Source of the DNA: a virus
Strand: one strand, 5' to 3'
Virus record (IMG/VR): IMGVR_UViG_3300048033_001096
Coordinates: 105,232-169,231 of that record
DNA: 64,000 nt
The notes under the pieces were generated by a model, which was given only the letters and a program-made list of their open reading frames with translations, had not been told where the DNA came from and made no database searches. This document shows, one piece after another, positions 51,248-60,915 of the stretch. The first letter of the stretch is position 1; each line of letters opens with the position of its first letter. The position numbers were made by a program, and so were the translations under genes.

Positions 51248-54200
51248 ATGGCATTAGTATCACCAGGTGTACAAGTTAGCGTTATAGATGAGAGTTTTTA
51301 TACTCCAGCTGAACCGGGAACTGTACCAGTAATTTTTGTTGCATCACAGGAGAACAAACTAAATGCTTCAGGCTCAGGAACAGCAATAGGAACACTAGCA
51401 GAAAATGTTGGTAAACCTTATTTACTGACATCTCAAAGAGATCTAGCTGAAACATTTGGCGACCCAGCATTTCAAACAGATGCAAGCAACAATCCAATTC
51501 ATGGATCAGAATTAAATGAGTATGGATTACAAGCAGCTTACTCGTTCTTAGGAGTAAGTAACAGAGCATACGTTGTAAGAGCAGGGGTTGATTTAGGACA
51601 GCTTGTTCCACGTTCGTCAACACCAACAGCATATCCAAATGAAGGGGCATATTGGTTAGATACAGCATCATCTGTATTTGGTATTCAGCAATGGAATAAC
51701 GCAGATGAGAGCGTTTCAGGTGGCCAAACATTTGTTGCAAAAACTCCTATTGTAATTGAAGATAAAACACAAGTTGTTGATTATGATAACAGCGATTATA
51801 CTCCACTAGGGTCAATTGGTGTAATAGGCGACTATGCAATGGTTTCAGTTACTACTTTAAACACTATTTGGTATAGATCAACATTAGGGTGGTTAGAACT
51901 AGGTTCTGAAGAATGGAAAGGATCAATTCCAACTATTACTAGCTCTAAGACAGGAACAGTATTTGGTGACGATTCAACTGACGAAGGATCAGATGTATTT
52001 TTATTAAACGGTACTGTAGTCACTGTTGCAGTTGACGACGATATTGCAGCAATTGCTCAATCAATTAACGATCTTGGTATATCAGGAGTTAGTGCAGCAG
52101 TAGCTAGCGGAGAACTTGTTGTTTACAATAATGGTTCGACAACAACAAGTCTTACATTTGCACCAGGACCGAATAGTTCGACAAAGGTATTAGAATTTTT
52201 AGGAATTTCCGAAGGGCAATATTTAATTCCAGCAGTGCAAGTTAGCAAACATACTGAAATTCCTGATACGTTTAAAACAGGCACAGGATACAACGGACGT
52301 CCAACAGGAAGTATTTGGTTAAAAACAACTACACCAAATGGCGGCGCACGTTGGAGAGTAAAGCGTTGGAACAACGAGTCAAAACTTTGGGATTCTGTTG
52401 AAGCACCGATTTATCCAACAGCGGAAGAAGCACTTGTATCATTAGACAGAACAGGCGGCGGAAAAAACCTACAATTAGGTGATTTGTTTATTCAAAGTAA
52501 TGTTGCTGGAGATTCAAATCCATTAGGAACATTTAAAATCTTCCAAAGAGCAAAAGTAGGTACAACTGCTATTACAAGTTCTCCTGTTACTTCATCAAAC
52601 TTTGTTGACGGCAATAACTATCAAATGGTTATTACATCAACAACTCCAGGTTCGGCTGTGTTTAGTAGTGATGTTTCTGGATTAATTAGTGTTGAAGGGA
52701 AATCTTTAGCAGCTGATACTGCAATCGCAATTGCTGCAAAAATTACAGACGCAAACATTCCGTATGTAAGTGCAACTGTAAATGACAACAATGCTGTTGT
52801 TATTACACACAGCGAAGGTGGCGAAATGAAACTAGTTACAGTCCCTGGAGAAGGTGACATGCTACTTGGTTTAGGAATTACACCTTATGTTATGATGTCG
52901 GGCGCAGGTACAAGATTTGTAAGTTACGAACCAGGTACTGGCGAAGGTACAAGTCCTTTACAATACAGAGCAAGTAATTGGGAAGTATTAAATTATACTG
53001 CATCAAACGACGAATTAACAAATACTGCTGATGCAGGAACATTATGGTATAACTCAATTGTTGACGAAGCTGATATTATGATCAATAACGGCAACATTTG
53101 GGTTGGCTATCATAATTTTGATAATTATAGTTCGTGTGACATAGCAGGACCTATTGTTAGTGCTACGAAACCAACCAAGCAATCAAATGGCGACGACTTA
53201 GTAGCTGGTGATCTTTGGATTGATACTAGCGATTTAGAAAATTATCCAGTAATTTATAAGTACAGAGGTCCGTTACTTGATCGTTGGGATTTAGTTGATA
53301 ATACTGACCAAACTTCAGAAAATGGTATTGTATTTGCAGATGCACGTTATGGTTCGTCTGGCGCAACAGGAAATACAGCAGCAACAATTAGTTCTCTACT
53401 TACAACTAACTTTGTAGACCCAGATTGTCCAGATCCAGCATTATATCCAAAAGGTACGTTACTGTTTAACACACGTAGGAGCGGTTTTAATGTTAAACGT
53501 TTTGAAGTTAATTACATTGATAATACTGATGTTAACTTACGTTTTGGTGACGAAGATATGTCAACATATGCTAGAGATCGTTGGGTTACTGAATCAGCTA
53601 ATAACGAAGACGGTTCTGGAACATTTGGACGTAACGCACAACGTAAAGTTGTTATACAAAAATTACAAGCAGTAGTTAACAGCAATGATGATATTCGTAA
53701 TGAAGATGCACGTAGATTTAATTTAATTGCATGTCCAGGATATCCAGAACTTATTGGTGAAATGGTTATACTTAATGCTGATAGAGGTCTAACAGCATTT
53801 GTATTAGGCGACTCGCCAGCAAGATTAACACCAGATGCTACATCACTAAATGAATGGGCAACTAACGTTCGCTCGGCAGTAGAAGATAATGACAACGGTC
53901 TTGTTACTAATGACGAATATTTAGGAGTATTTTATCCATGGGGCTTTACAAGTGATAACTTTGGTAACAATGTAGTTATTCCACCAAGTCACATGATGCT
54001 ACGCACTATTGCACTAAGCGATCAAGTTAGCTATCCGTGGTTTGCACCAGCAGGCACAAGACGCGGCGGAGTTAACAATGCAAGTTCGACAGGTTATATT
54101 AATAACGAAGGAGAATTTGTTGCAACATCGCTTAACGAAGGACAAAGAGATACATTGTATGCACAAGGTGTAAACCCAATTACGTTTATTACTGGTGCAG

Positions 54201-54568
54201 GTCTTGTTAACTTTGGACAAAAAACTCGTGCAAGAGGTGCAAGTTCGCTAGATAGAATTAACGTTGCAAGACTTGTTGTATACTTACGTTCGCAACTTAG
54301 TCAGCTTGCTAAGCCTTACATCTTTGAACCTAATGATAAAATCACTAGAGACGAGATGAAACAGCAAGTAGAAAGTTTACTACTAGAGCTTGTTGGACAA
54401 AGAGCACTATATGACTTCTTAGTTGTATGTGACGAAACGAACAATACTCCGTCAAGAATTGATCGCAATGAGCTTTATGTTGACATTGCTATCGAACCAG
54501 TTAAGTCAATTGAATTTATTTACATTCCATTGAGACTTAAGAACACTGGCGAAATAGCAGGAACATAA
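51248..54568 (+). CDS. 18: Contractile tail sheath protein gp18, enlarged
   Basis: Sheath features are clear at both ends. The start is ALVSPGVQVSVIDESFYTPA. The C-terminus has the conserved core SLDRINVARLVVYLRSQL, then KITRDEMKQQVESLLLELV and the final IEPVKSIEFIYIPLRLK strand that links subunits. The protein has 1106 residues against 659 in T4, so about 450 residues are inserted. Most of the excess lies between roughly 130 and 730 and consists of beta-rich domains (e.g. TGSIWLKTTTPNGG and NNAVVITHSEGGEMKL, the latter a recurring unit). The inserts probably form outward-facing domains of the sheath. AGGAG precedes the ATG. Confidence 0.92.
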   Translation: MALVSPGVQVSVIDESFYTPAEPGTVPVIFVASQENKLNASGSGTAIGTLAENVGKPYLLTSQRDLAETFGDPAFQTDASNNPIHGSELNEYGLQAAYSFLGVSNRAYVVRAGVDLGQLVPRSSTPTAYPNEGAYWLDTASSVFGIQQWNNADESVSGGQTFVAKTPIVIEDKTQVVDYDNSDYTPLGSIGVIGDYAMVSVTTLNTIWYRSTLGWLELGSEEWKGSIPTITSSKTGTVFGDDSTDEGSDVFLLNGTVVTVAVDDDIAAIAQSINDLGISGVSAAVASGELVVYNNGSTTTSLTFAPGPNSSTKVLEFLGISEGQYLIPAVQVSKHTEIPDTFKTGTGYNGRPTGSIWLKTTTPNGGARWRVKRWNNESKLWDSVEAPIYPTAEEALVSLDRTGGGKNLQLGDLFIQSNVAGDSNPLGTFKIFQRAKVGTTAITSSPVTSSNFVDGNNYQMVITSTTPGSAVFSSDVSGLISVEGKSLAADTAIAIAAKITDANIPYVSATVNDNNAVVITHSEGGEMKLVTVPGEGDMLLGLGITPYVMMSGAGTRFVSYEPGTGEGTSPLQYRASNWEVLNYTASNDELTNTADAGTLWYNSIVDEADIMINNGNIWVGYHNFDNYSSCDIAGPIVSATKPTKQSNGDDLVAGDLWIDTSDLENYPVIYKYRGPLLDRWDLVDNTDQTSENGIVFADARYGSSGATGNTAATISSLLTTNFVDPDCPDPALYPKGTLLFNTRRSGFNVKRFEVNYIDNTDVNLRFGDEDMSTYARDRWVTESANNEDGSGTFGRNAQRKVVIQKLQAVVNSNDDIRNEDARRFNLIACPGYPELIGEMVILNADRGLTAFVLGDSPARLTPDATSLNEWATNVRSAVEDNDNGLVTNDEYLGVFYPWGFTSDNFGNNVVIPPSHMMLRTIALSDQVSYPWFAPAGTRRGGVNNASSTGYINNEGEFVATSLNEGQRDTLYAQGVNPITFITGAGLVNFGQKTRARGASSLDRINVARLVVYLRSQLSQLAKPYIFEPNDKITRDEMKQQVESLLLELVGQRALYDFLVVCDETNNTPSRIDRNELYVDIAIEPVKSIEFIYIPLRLKNTGEIAGT

Positions 54569-54571
54569 AAT

Positions 54572-54579
54572 GATAAATA
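54572..54579 (+). promoter_or_regulatory. Late promoter GATAAATA for the tube gene
   Basis: GATAAATA followed by CTACT begins four bases after the gp18 stop (TAA 54566-54568). A start near 54585 leaves an 18-base leader with TAGGAG (54589-54594) before the ATG at 54603. Confidence 0.7.
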
Positions 54580-54602
54580 CTACTGAACTAGGAGCAAACT
54601 AA

Positions 54603-55229
54603 ATGGCAATTTCATCATTATCAAAAATTACAGTTCCATTAGCTAGCGGCGACTCAGCTGCTAGCCAGGGATTGTTGATGCCAAAGCTCCAGTACCGCTT
54701 TAGGGTGTCGCTGGAAAACTTTGGTGTGTCGACACCAACAACGGAACTAACGAAACAAGTTGTAGATGTTACTCGTCCAACGGTTGCATTTGAACCAATG
54801 GAAATACATGCATACAACTCAAAAGCATACTTAGCAGGTAAGCATACTTGGTCACCAATTACACTTAACTTACGCGAAGATGTAAACAATGCTGTACAAA
54901 AACTTGTAGGCGAGCAGCTACAGAAGCAGTTTGACTTTATGGAACAATCAAGTCCAGTATCAGGACAAGATTACAAGTTTACAACACGTATTGAGATCTT
55001 AGACGGTGGTAACGGTGTATACACACCGAATGTACTTGAAACATTCGAACTTTATGGATGTTTTATTACTAATGCTAACTATAATACGCTAGCATACCAA
55101 ACTAACGAACCTGTAACTGTTACACTTGAAATCCAATACGATAACGCTATTCAAACAGACACAGACGGCGGCATTGGTGTACAAGTACCAAGAGGCAACG
55201 GCAGCTTAATTACAGGCGGCGGTTCTTAA
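54603..55229 (+). CDS. 19: Tail tube protein gp19
   Basis: The inner tail tube subunit follows the sheath gene, as in T4. PKLQYRFRVSLENFGV, VEPMEIHAYNSKAYLAGKHT-like text (here FEPMEIHAYNSKAYLAGKH), then WSPITLNLREDVNNAV and TFELYGCFITNANYNTLAYQ are the typical gp19 landmarks. At 208 residues it is somewhat longer than T4 (163). It has its own late promoter plus read-through from gp18, and a strong terminator downstream, which fits its need for many copies. Confidence 0.92.
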   Translation: MAISSLSKITVPLASGDSAASQGLLMPKLQYRFRVSLENFGVSTPTTELTKQVVDVTRPTVAFEPMEIHAYNSKAYLAGKHTWSPITLNLREDVNNAVQKLVGEQLQKQFDFMEQSSPVSGQDYKFTTRIEILDGGNGVYTPNVLETFELYGCFITNANYNTLAYQTNEPVTVTLEIQYDNAIQTDTDGGIGVQVPRGNGSLITGGGS

Positions 55230-55251
55230 AAAGTCTTAAAATTTTAAAAAC

Positions 55252-55279
55252 AAAAAGGGGGCATAATGCCTCCTTTTTT
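55252..55279 (+). terminator. Intrinsic terminator after gp19
   Basis: AAAAAGGGGGCA pairs with TGCCTCCTTTTT (12 bp, one G-U) around a TAA loop and ends in a T-run. It closes the sheath-tube transcript. Confidence 0.9.
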
Positions 55280-55304
55280 ATTATCTACGCACATAAAAGA
55301 TATA

Positions 55305-55312
55305 GATAAATA
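55305..55312 (+). promoter_or_regulatory. Late promoter GATAAATA placed for a leaderless start
   Basis: GATAAATA, then TTAGT, then ATG at 55318. By T4 geometry (last base of the box at -6) the +1 is the A of the ATG. No Shine-Dalgarno is present in the preceding 20 bases. Confidence 0.7.
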
Positions 55313-55317
55313 TTAGT

Positions 55318-56574
55318 ATGACAAACAGTTACGGCAATAATTTAAACTCAGCTCAAGACAAGATTACACTTGTTGATTATAATCATGCGTCTAGGCTATA
55401 TGTTGATCAAAACTTTAAGTTTGCACCAAAAACTAAATTTCTTTATCACTGTTATTTTTCAATTGATCCTGGTATTAAGGATATTGCAAAAACTTTAACA
55501 GAAAAGTATGGAACAGAAATTGGTTTACTAGTAAAGCAAGCCGACTTACCTAAGTTTTCTGCTACTGTTGAAACTAGAAAAAAATATAACAGAACGAAAA
55601 ATATTCAAACAGCTATACAGTATAATCCAATAACAATTACATTTCATGACGACAATCATGGAGTAACTACAGCATTGTTAGAATCTTATTATAGATGGTA
55701 CTACGCTGATGGTTGGTATGGTGATACTAGCTCTAGTGTAGGTGCCTATAATAAAGCAGGCGACGGAGATAATACGTATAAGGGTAGAGGACGAAATCAA
55801 TATAGATTTGGTTTAGACAACAATCTAAGTGTACCATTTTTTAAAAATATACAAATATCACAATTAGCTCGTACAAATTATACAACATATACAATAGTTA
55901 ATCCTATTATTACAGATTGGCAACACGATAGTGTTGATAATTCAGACGGAAATGGCATGATGCAAAATACAATAACTTTGCAATATGAGGCTGTACATTA
56001 TTCGCGTGGTATCATTGAAGCAGGCAGTGACGGAGAACCAACAGCATTTGGTGCAGCACATTATGACTATTATCCAAGTCCGATTGCTCCTGCTGATTCT
56101 TCAGCGCCGTCAGCTTCTAATGGAACTAACAGTAGCGCCGAGTTATCAAATTCTCGACCAACATCTAATACTAGCACACCGCCAGATCAACAATCAGTAA
56201 CATCAAATTATCAAAGCTCTAGCGCAAATCCTAATTATTCAGCAATATCATTAATTGATAATGGTGATAATTTAGGAGGATTGGCAAATATCATAATTCC
56301 AAAAACACGCGGCCGTGGCGGAAATCAAAGTCAAACAGTTTCTACGCCAACAACTATTACTACTAGATCAAATATTGGTTTACAAACTGAATATGCTTTA
56401 AATTTACAAAGTAATCCAGAAAAATTAGAATCATTAGCAAAGTCTTTATATAAAAGCGATTTTTTATTAAATGGCGGAAATGGTGGAATTAACGGTTTAA
56501 GCACTGCTTGGGATAATTTATCTGAAGTGCAAAAAGAGTTATATAGAAAACAAATATTGGAAAATGCAAAATGA
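55318..56574 (+). CDS. Second tail-tube-fold protein (418 aa)
   Basis: The first 250 residues follow the gp19 layout: KTKFLYHCYFSIDPG, then GLLVKQADLPKFSATVETRK, then QTAIQYNPITITFHDD and a late LQYEAVHYSRG strand. This parallels gp19's FEPMEIHAYNSK and SPITLNLRED. T4 has several tube-fold proteins beyond gp19 (gp48 and gp54 start the tube, gp3 ends it), so a tube-initiator or terminator role is plausible. The C-terminal 170 residues are Ser/Asn/Pro-rich and low in complexity. The gene appears leaderless from its late promoter. It overlaps the next gene by ATGA. Confidence 0.6.
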   Translation: MTNSYGNNLNSAQDKITLVDYNHASRLYVDQNFKFAPKTKFLYHCYFSIDPGIKDIAKTLTEKYGTEIGLLVKQADLPKFSATVETRKKYNRTKNIQTAIQYNPITITFHDDNHGVTTALLESYYRWYYADGWYGDTSSSVGAYNKAGDGDNTYKGRGRNQYRFGLDNNLSVPFFKNIQISQLARTNYTTYTIVNPIITDWQHDSVDNSDGNGMMQNTITLQYEAVHYSRGIIEAGSDGEPTAFGAAHYDYYPSPIAPADSSAPSASNGTNSSAELSNSRPTSNTSTPPDQQSVTSNYQSSSANPNYSAISLIDNGDNLGGLANIIIPKTRGRGGNQSQTVSTPTTITTRSNIGLQTEYALNLQSNPEKLESLAKSLYKSDFLLNGGNGGINGLSTAWDNLSEVQKELYRKQILENAK

Positions 56575-57041
56575 GCGGATTACCTTTAAGAAATATTTCA
56601 AAAAATACAAATAATAAAACTACACAATACTTTGATACATATTATACAACACCAATAAATTTATCTGATAATGATTTAAATAGTGTAGTATCATTTTTTG
56701 AAAGAAGAGGATTTGAAAAAACAGCAGCAATTGCAGTTGCAAATGTATTATTACAACAAGCAAAACTCGAAAATATAAAAATATATAAATTAATTGATAC
56801 ACTTAAGAGTTACGATTCAGGTAATAAATTAAGCTCAGTAGTTGCAGAAATATTAAATTATAATAGAAAACGAACAAGTGTTATTGGATATAAAACAACA
56901 CGCCAAAAGAAAACACTAGAATCAAGAAATATAATCGAAGGAAACCCAATTAGTACACTTGATGTGCTGACTAATTTATTAGATTTAAGCAGTACAGAAT
57001 ATACTATGGACAGCGGTTCGCAAACATTAGACGGAGAGTAA
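56571..57041 (+). CDS. Hypothetical structural protein (156 aa)
   Basis: The start overlaps the upstream stop (56571-56574), indicating coupled translation. The product is basic and mostly helical after residue 30: NDLNSVVSFFERRGFEKTAA, then IAVANVLLQQAKLENIKIYK, then DTLKSYDSGNKLSSVVAEIL. The C-terminus has GNPISTLDVLTNLLDL. No enzyme motif, signal or membrane segment is visible. The tight link to the tube-fold protein suggests an assembly partner or a small baseplate/tail component, which is inference. Confidence 0.5.
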   Translation: MSGLPLRNISKNTNNKTTQYFDTYYTTPINLSDNDLNSVVSFFERRGFEKTAAIAVANVLLQQAKLENIKIYKLIDTLKSYDSGNKLSSVVAEILNYNRKRTSVIGYKTTRQKKTLESRNIIEGNPISTLDVLTNLLDLSSTEYTMDSGSQTLDGE

Positions 57042-57042
57042 C

Positions 57043-58416
57043 ATGGCAAAAGAAGTCCTTAATAGAGGTACTAATCCAAATGACGGATCGGGAGATTCAC
57101 TAAGATTAGCATCAGGAAAAATTAATAATAACTTTGATGAATTATATAACGCTTTAGGCGACGGGTCGTCATTATTAAGTTCTAATATTGATTTTGGTAA
57201 TAAAAAACTTTACTTTAGTAATACAGTAGAAACATTTTCTGATTTAGCAAATATATCAACCTCAACTTATGAAGGATTAATTCTACATGTACACGACGAA
57301 GGATCATTATATTTTGCTCATTCTGGGTCATGGCACAAATTATTATTAGATACTTCTGTAACTACTCCATCTAATTATGAAACACCGTTATCAAATTCTG
57401 CATATTCAGGTAGCTGGGACGACTTAGAAGACAAACCAACTATTGCTACTACTATTTTAGATTTAGGAATAGATGACGGTCTCGCTGGACAATATCTAGT
57501 AACTGACGGATTTGGTAACTTTACATTTGTTAATCCGCTGCCAGGCAGCTATAATGATTTAACTGACAAGCCTAATTTGTTTGATGGTAATTATGAAAGT
57601 TTGTCTAACACTCCAGATTTATCTGTATATCAATTACAAGACGATGCGTTTGATGGAGACTATTTTAGTTTAACAGGCCGTCCAAATATTCCAGGAGATG
57701 TTAACGAACTTGAAGATGTAAATAATTTGTTAGCAGGATTTAGTGGCGATTATAGTGACTTAATTAATACTCCTGATTTATCACAATATGCTACGGAATC
57801 ATTTGTGACAGGCCAAGATTATGCTACGGAATCATTTGTGACAGGCCAAGGATATATAACTCCTGGAGATTTATCATCGTATGCAACACAATCGTATGTA
57901 CAAAGCCAAGGATTTATCACTAGCGAAACTGACAGTCAAACATTAACCTTAGCTGGAAATAATTTGTCTATTACTAATGGCAATACTGTTGATTTGTCAT
58001 CTATTGTAGGTGATAGTGTAGGTAACTTTACATTTGCATCAAGTATTATTAATACTTCTGATAATTCTGCAATTACAATAACACCAGCAGTTACAACAAC
58101 TTCAACTCTAACTGTTGGAACTGATTTAACTGTTAATAACGATGTTACTATTACTAATGATTTAACTGTTAACGGAGAAATAAACACCGCCGGAGCAGGA
58201 GATCCAGAATTATTTTCTGAATCAGATATTTTATTAACAGCTACTGACCGAGTATCGATAACACAAAGTCCATTTAAATTGGCAAGTTTTACTGACGCTG
58301 AGAGAGATGCACTAACTGCTGAAAATGGCGATATGATATATAACACAGATAATAATAGAATTGAAGCATACATAAACGGTGCTTGGAGAATTCTAGATAC
58401 AAGTCCAATAGTTTAA
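57043..58416 (+). CDS. Fibre or baseplate-wedge structural protein (457 aa)
   Basis: The N-terminus MAKEVLNRGTNPNDGSGDSL, then LRLASGKINNNFDELYNALG, is a common attachment motif of phage structural proteins (gp10/gp12-like and marine fibres). YNDLTDKPNLFDG-type repeats (DLxxKPxL) occur several times around 125-235, followed by tandem YATESFVTGQ units and a beta shaft. The C-terminal ERDALTAENGDMIYNTDNNR and IEAYINGAWR form is a familiar fibre trimerisation end. CGGAGAG precedes the ATG. It probably forms a short fibre or tail pin. Confidence 0.65.
   Translation: MAKEVLNRGTNPNDGSGDSLRLASGKINNNFDELYNALGDGSSLLSSNIDFGNKKLYFSNTVETFSDLANISTSTYEGLILHVHDEGSLYFAHSGSWHKLLLDTSVTTPSNYETPLSNSAYSGSWDDLEDKPTIATTILDLGIDDGLAGQYLVTDGFGNFTFVNPLPGSYNDLTDKPNLFDGNYESLSNTPDLSVYQLQDDAFDGDYFSLTGRPNIPGDVNELEDVNNLLAGFSGDYSDLINTPDLSQYATESFVTGQDYATESFVTGQGYITPGDLSSYATQSYVQSQGFITSETDSQTLTLAGNNLSITNGNTVDLSSIVGDSVGNFTFASSIINTSDNSAITITPAVTTTSTLTVGTDLTVNNDVTITNDLTVNGEINTAGAGDPELFSESDILLTATDRVSITQSPFKLASFTDAERDALTAENGDMIYNTDNNRIEAYINGAWRILDTSPIV
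57787..57850 (+). repeat. Tandem 33-bp repeat within the fibre gene
   Basis: TATGCTACGGAATCATTTGT and its continuation occurs at 57787 and again at 57820 with a period of 33 bases. It encodes YATESFVTGQD and YATESFVTGQG; weaker copies follow (YATQSYVQSQG). Confidence 0.85.
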
Positions 58417-58424
58417 GGTGATTC

Positions 58425-60485
58425 ATGAGCGAAAGATATTATACATTAAGTACACATACTGCCGAACAGTTTGAACAAATTCATAATGAATTAGTTGACC
58501 CAAACGGATTAGGTGCTGTACCGGTTAGATCAGTAGAATGTACAAATTATACTTTACACAGTCTAACTAGAGGCGAATATCTGTTACTTGACGAAGAAGC
58601 TGAAGATTTAAAATTAGACAATCGTATAAAATTTATAAACTTAACACCAAGTCGATATCCAGAAATTTTTAATGCTACAGAAGACGACTTACGTATGGAT
58701 GTAGCTGTTACTGATACTAGATACGATAATACAACTGTTAAGAACTGGCAGTATTGGGCAAACAATGGAGCTATACTAGGATCGTTTACAGAAGATACAG
58801 CAGCTGATGTAGGTCGTGCAAGTAATCAGTTATTACGCTGCAAACAAAAAAGAAATCCTTGGATTAGTGGCGGACTAACTAATTTTGATGTTATTGAAGA
58901 AAATCCAGCCAAGGCCGGAGCAGGAGAAAACGTAGATGTTATTTGTATGGATAACGGAACCTGGATAGGACACGTAGAATTTATTAATCCTAACAGAGTA
59001 AACTACGATGCCGGTGCTACAATAAGTCCAAAAGATTATATCGGAGGGAATGTTTTACCAGGTGAAGGATACTGTGACGTATTAGATGTTATCTTAGATA
59101 GTCCTTACTATATCGATCCAGACTGGTTTAATGCTGATCCTGATAATAGACTTACTACAAGATGGGATGGTACTATTGTTCCGGTAGAAAGTGAAGTTCG
59201 TAACTGGTGGCGCATTACATCAAACAGAAGTTCTCAGTTTGCAGCATTTGGTAGTATCTTTATTTCTAGCTCGTATACCCGCACAGGTGTCCACGGATCT
59301 AATACAACACATCCTACAACTGCTAGTGCAACACACGGCACTCAGTGTGGTAGTTTAATATACGGACGTACACACGGATGGGCATATAATGCTAACAAGT
59401 GGCATCTAAACTTGTATGGCGGTGGCTCTAATAGTATTGAAACAGGGTTTGATGTATGTAAAATATTCCATCAGTACAAACCAGTTAATTCTATTTATGG
59501 TACACAAGATCCTACAATAGGATCTAACAGCTGGGGGTTTAGAGCAAGTAAAAGCTCCTCAAATTATTTTTTCCAAAGCGCAACAGGTACACCTTATTCG
59601 GGCTCGTCTAACGAACCAGAGTTTATGAGATATATGGGCGCAGACGGTGATCAAGGAAGATGGAAATCAGAAATGTTTGACAATTCTATGACACAAGCTG
59701 GCGAAGAACTTGTAAACAGTGGATTTATCTTTGTAGCTGCCGCTGGTAATAGCGGACAAATGCAAACAAACCCAAATGATCCTAATTATGATAATCACAT
59801 TGGTCCAAATACAGATGACGGAGTTTACGATACTACATTTTTTGAATTTGGATATGAAGTTACTGGCTCAACAAATAGACGAGGATTCCCTCAACATGTT
59901 GGTAAAACTGAATCACAAATTTTTCAAGGAAATACAACTGCAGAATTTCCTGTTATTAACATTGGCGCACTAGACGATGCGTTTGCTTCTGGTAATAAAG
60001 AGCGTAAAGTAAATTATAGTGATATGGGAAATGCTATTGATTTATATGCACCAGCAGACGGCACGTTAGCCGCAACTGTAGGATCGTATGGTACCGACGT
60101 TGCACGTTATGATGATAGTTATATAGGACTAACAACAACTGATTGTAGAGACACGCGGTTTAGTGGAACTTCGGCTGCATGCCCGGTAGCAGCTGGCTTC
60201 TTGGCAACTATTGTACAATATAATCGAAACTGGACTTATAATGACTTACGAAACTGGATTCAAACAAGTGTAGAAATACAAGACAGCGACGACTTCTATG
60301 ATGATACAAGAGGTACTACAGCAAGCGGCCCGGAATGGAGTGATCGTAATAGACTGCAAGGCGGTGTTGCTAGGGTAGCCTATGCAACTAGTGTTCCGGT
60401 ATCAACGCCAGTACCGGGAACAGCTTTAACTATATCAGGATCCTTAATTTTTAAAAACGGATTGTTATTAAAACGAAATGCCTAG
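58425..60485 (+). CDS. Subtilisin-like serine protease (S8 family) in the structural cluster
   Basis: The S8 motifs are in order in this 686-residue protein: Asp176 in VICMDNGTW, His304 in HGTQCGSLIYG, oxyanion Asn442 in FVAAAGNSGQ and Ser583 in FSGTSAACPVAAGF. All catalytic positions are present. About 165 residues precede the domain, and an insert of about 100 residues lies between Asp and His. The C-terminus ends in a fibre-like motif (TALTISGSLIFKNGLLLK). No signal peptide is visible. It may be a virion-bound protease acting on host surface proteins, or a maturation protease; the location beside tail genes favours the former. It overlaps gp4 by 8 bases. Confidence 0.85.
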   Translation: MSERYYTLSTHTAEQFEQIHNELVDPNGLGAVPVRSVECTNYTLHSLTRGEYLLLDEEAEDLKLDNRIKFINLTPSRYPEIFNATEDDLRMDVAVTDTRYDNTTVKNWQYWANNGAILGSFTEDTAADVGRASNQLLRCKQKRNPWISGGLTNFDVIEENPAKAGAGENVDVICMDNGTWIGHVEFINPNRVNYDAGATISPKDYIGGNVLPGEGYCDVLDVILDSPYYIDPDWFNADPDNRLTTRWDGTIVPVESEVRNWWRITSNRSSQFAAFGSIFISSSYTRTGVHGSNTTHPTTASATHGTQCGSLIYGRTHGWAYNANKWHLNLYGGGSNSIETGFDVCKIFHQYKPVNSIYGTQDPTIGSNSWGFRASKSSSNYFFQSATGTPYSGSSNEPEFMRYMGADGDQGRWKSEMFDNSMTQAGEELVNSGFIFVAAAGNSGQMQTNPNDPNYDNHIGPNTDDGVYDTTFFEFGYEVTGSTNRRGFPQHVGKTESQIFQGNTTAEFPVINIGALDDAFASGNKERKVNYSDMGNAIDLYAPADGTLAATVGSYGTDVARYDDSYIGLTTTDCRDTRFSGTSAACPVAAGFLATIVQYNRNWTYNDLRNWIQTSVEIQDSDDFYDDTRGTTASGPEWSDRNRLQGGVARVAYATSVPVSTPVPGTALTISGSLIFKNGLLLKRNA

Positions 60486-60915
60486 ATTTGCCCAAGGAAA
60501 GTTTACACCAAAAAACCCAGCAAAGTATGTAGGCAATAAAACACCTACATACAGGAGTAGTTGGGAGTTTGCATTTATGAGATTTTGTGACGAGCATAGT
60601 AGTGTAAGTCAATGGGCAAGCGAAGCAATACGTATACCTTATCGAAATCCATTAACAGGCAAACACACAATTTATGTGCCTGATTTTTTTATTGTATATA
60701 GTGATAAACTTGGAAAGCAGCGGGTAGAACTTATTGAAGTAAAACCAGCCAATCAAACAATAAAAGAAAAGTTAGGCCGAAGTAGAGCAAACCAAGTACA
60801 CTATGTTGTTAATCAAGCAAAATGGGAAGCTGCTAGGATTTGGTGTAAACAAAAAGGAATATATTTTCGTATAGTAAATGAAGGAGACATGTTCCATCAA
60901 GGTCGCAAGAGATGA
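60478..60915 (+). CDS. 4: Head completion protein gp4
   Basis: The 145-residue product matches the T4 gp4 (gp50/65) family, which is needed to finish packaged heads. FTPKNPAKYVGNKTPTYRSS, then WEFAFMRFCDEH, then IYVPDFFIVY and LIEVKP are the typical blocks. Asp69 and Glu87-x-Lys89, with Glu30, form a PD-(D/E)xK-nuclease-like constellation, as known for the family. The length matches T4 (about 150). It starts inside the protease gene and its stop overlaps the next start (ATGA, 60912-60915). Confidence 0.88.
   Translation: MPRFAQGKFTPKNPAKYVGNKTPTYRSSWEFAFMRFCDEHSSVSQWASEAIRIPYRNPLTGKHTIYVPDFFIVYSDKLGKQRVELIEVKPANQTIKEKLGRSRANQVHYVVNQAKWEAARIWCKQKGIYFRIVNEGDMFHQGRKR

Noticed and set aside
57787-57850. 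CRISPR-like or regulatory repeat
   Set aside because: The 33-bp tandem repeat is in frame inside a fibre gene and encodes repeated residues, with no spacers.
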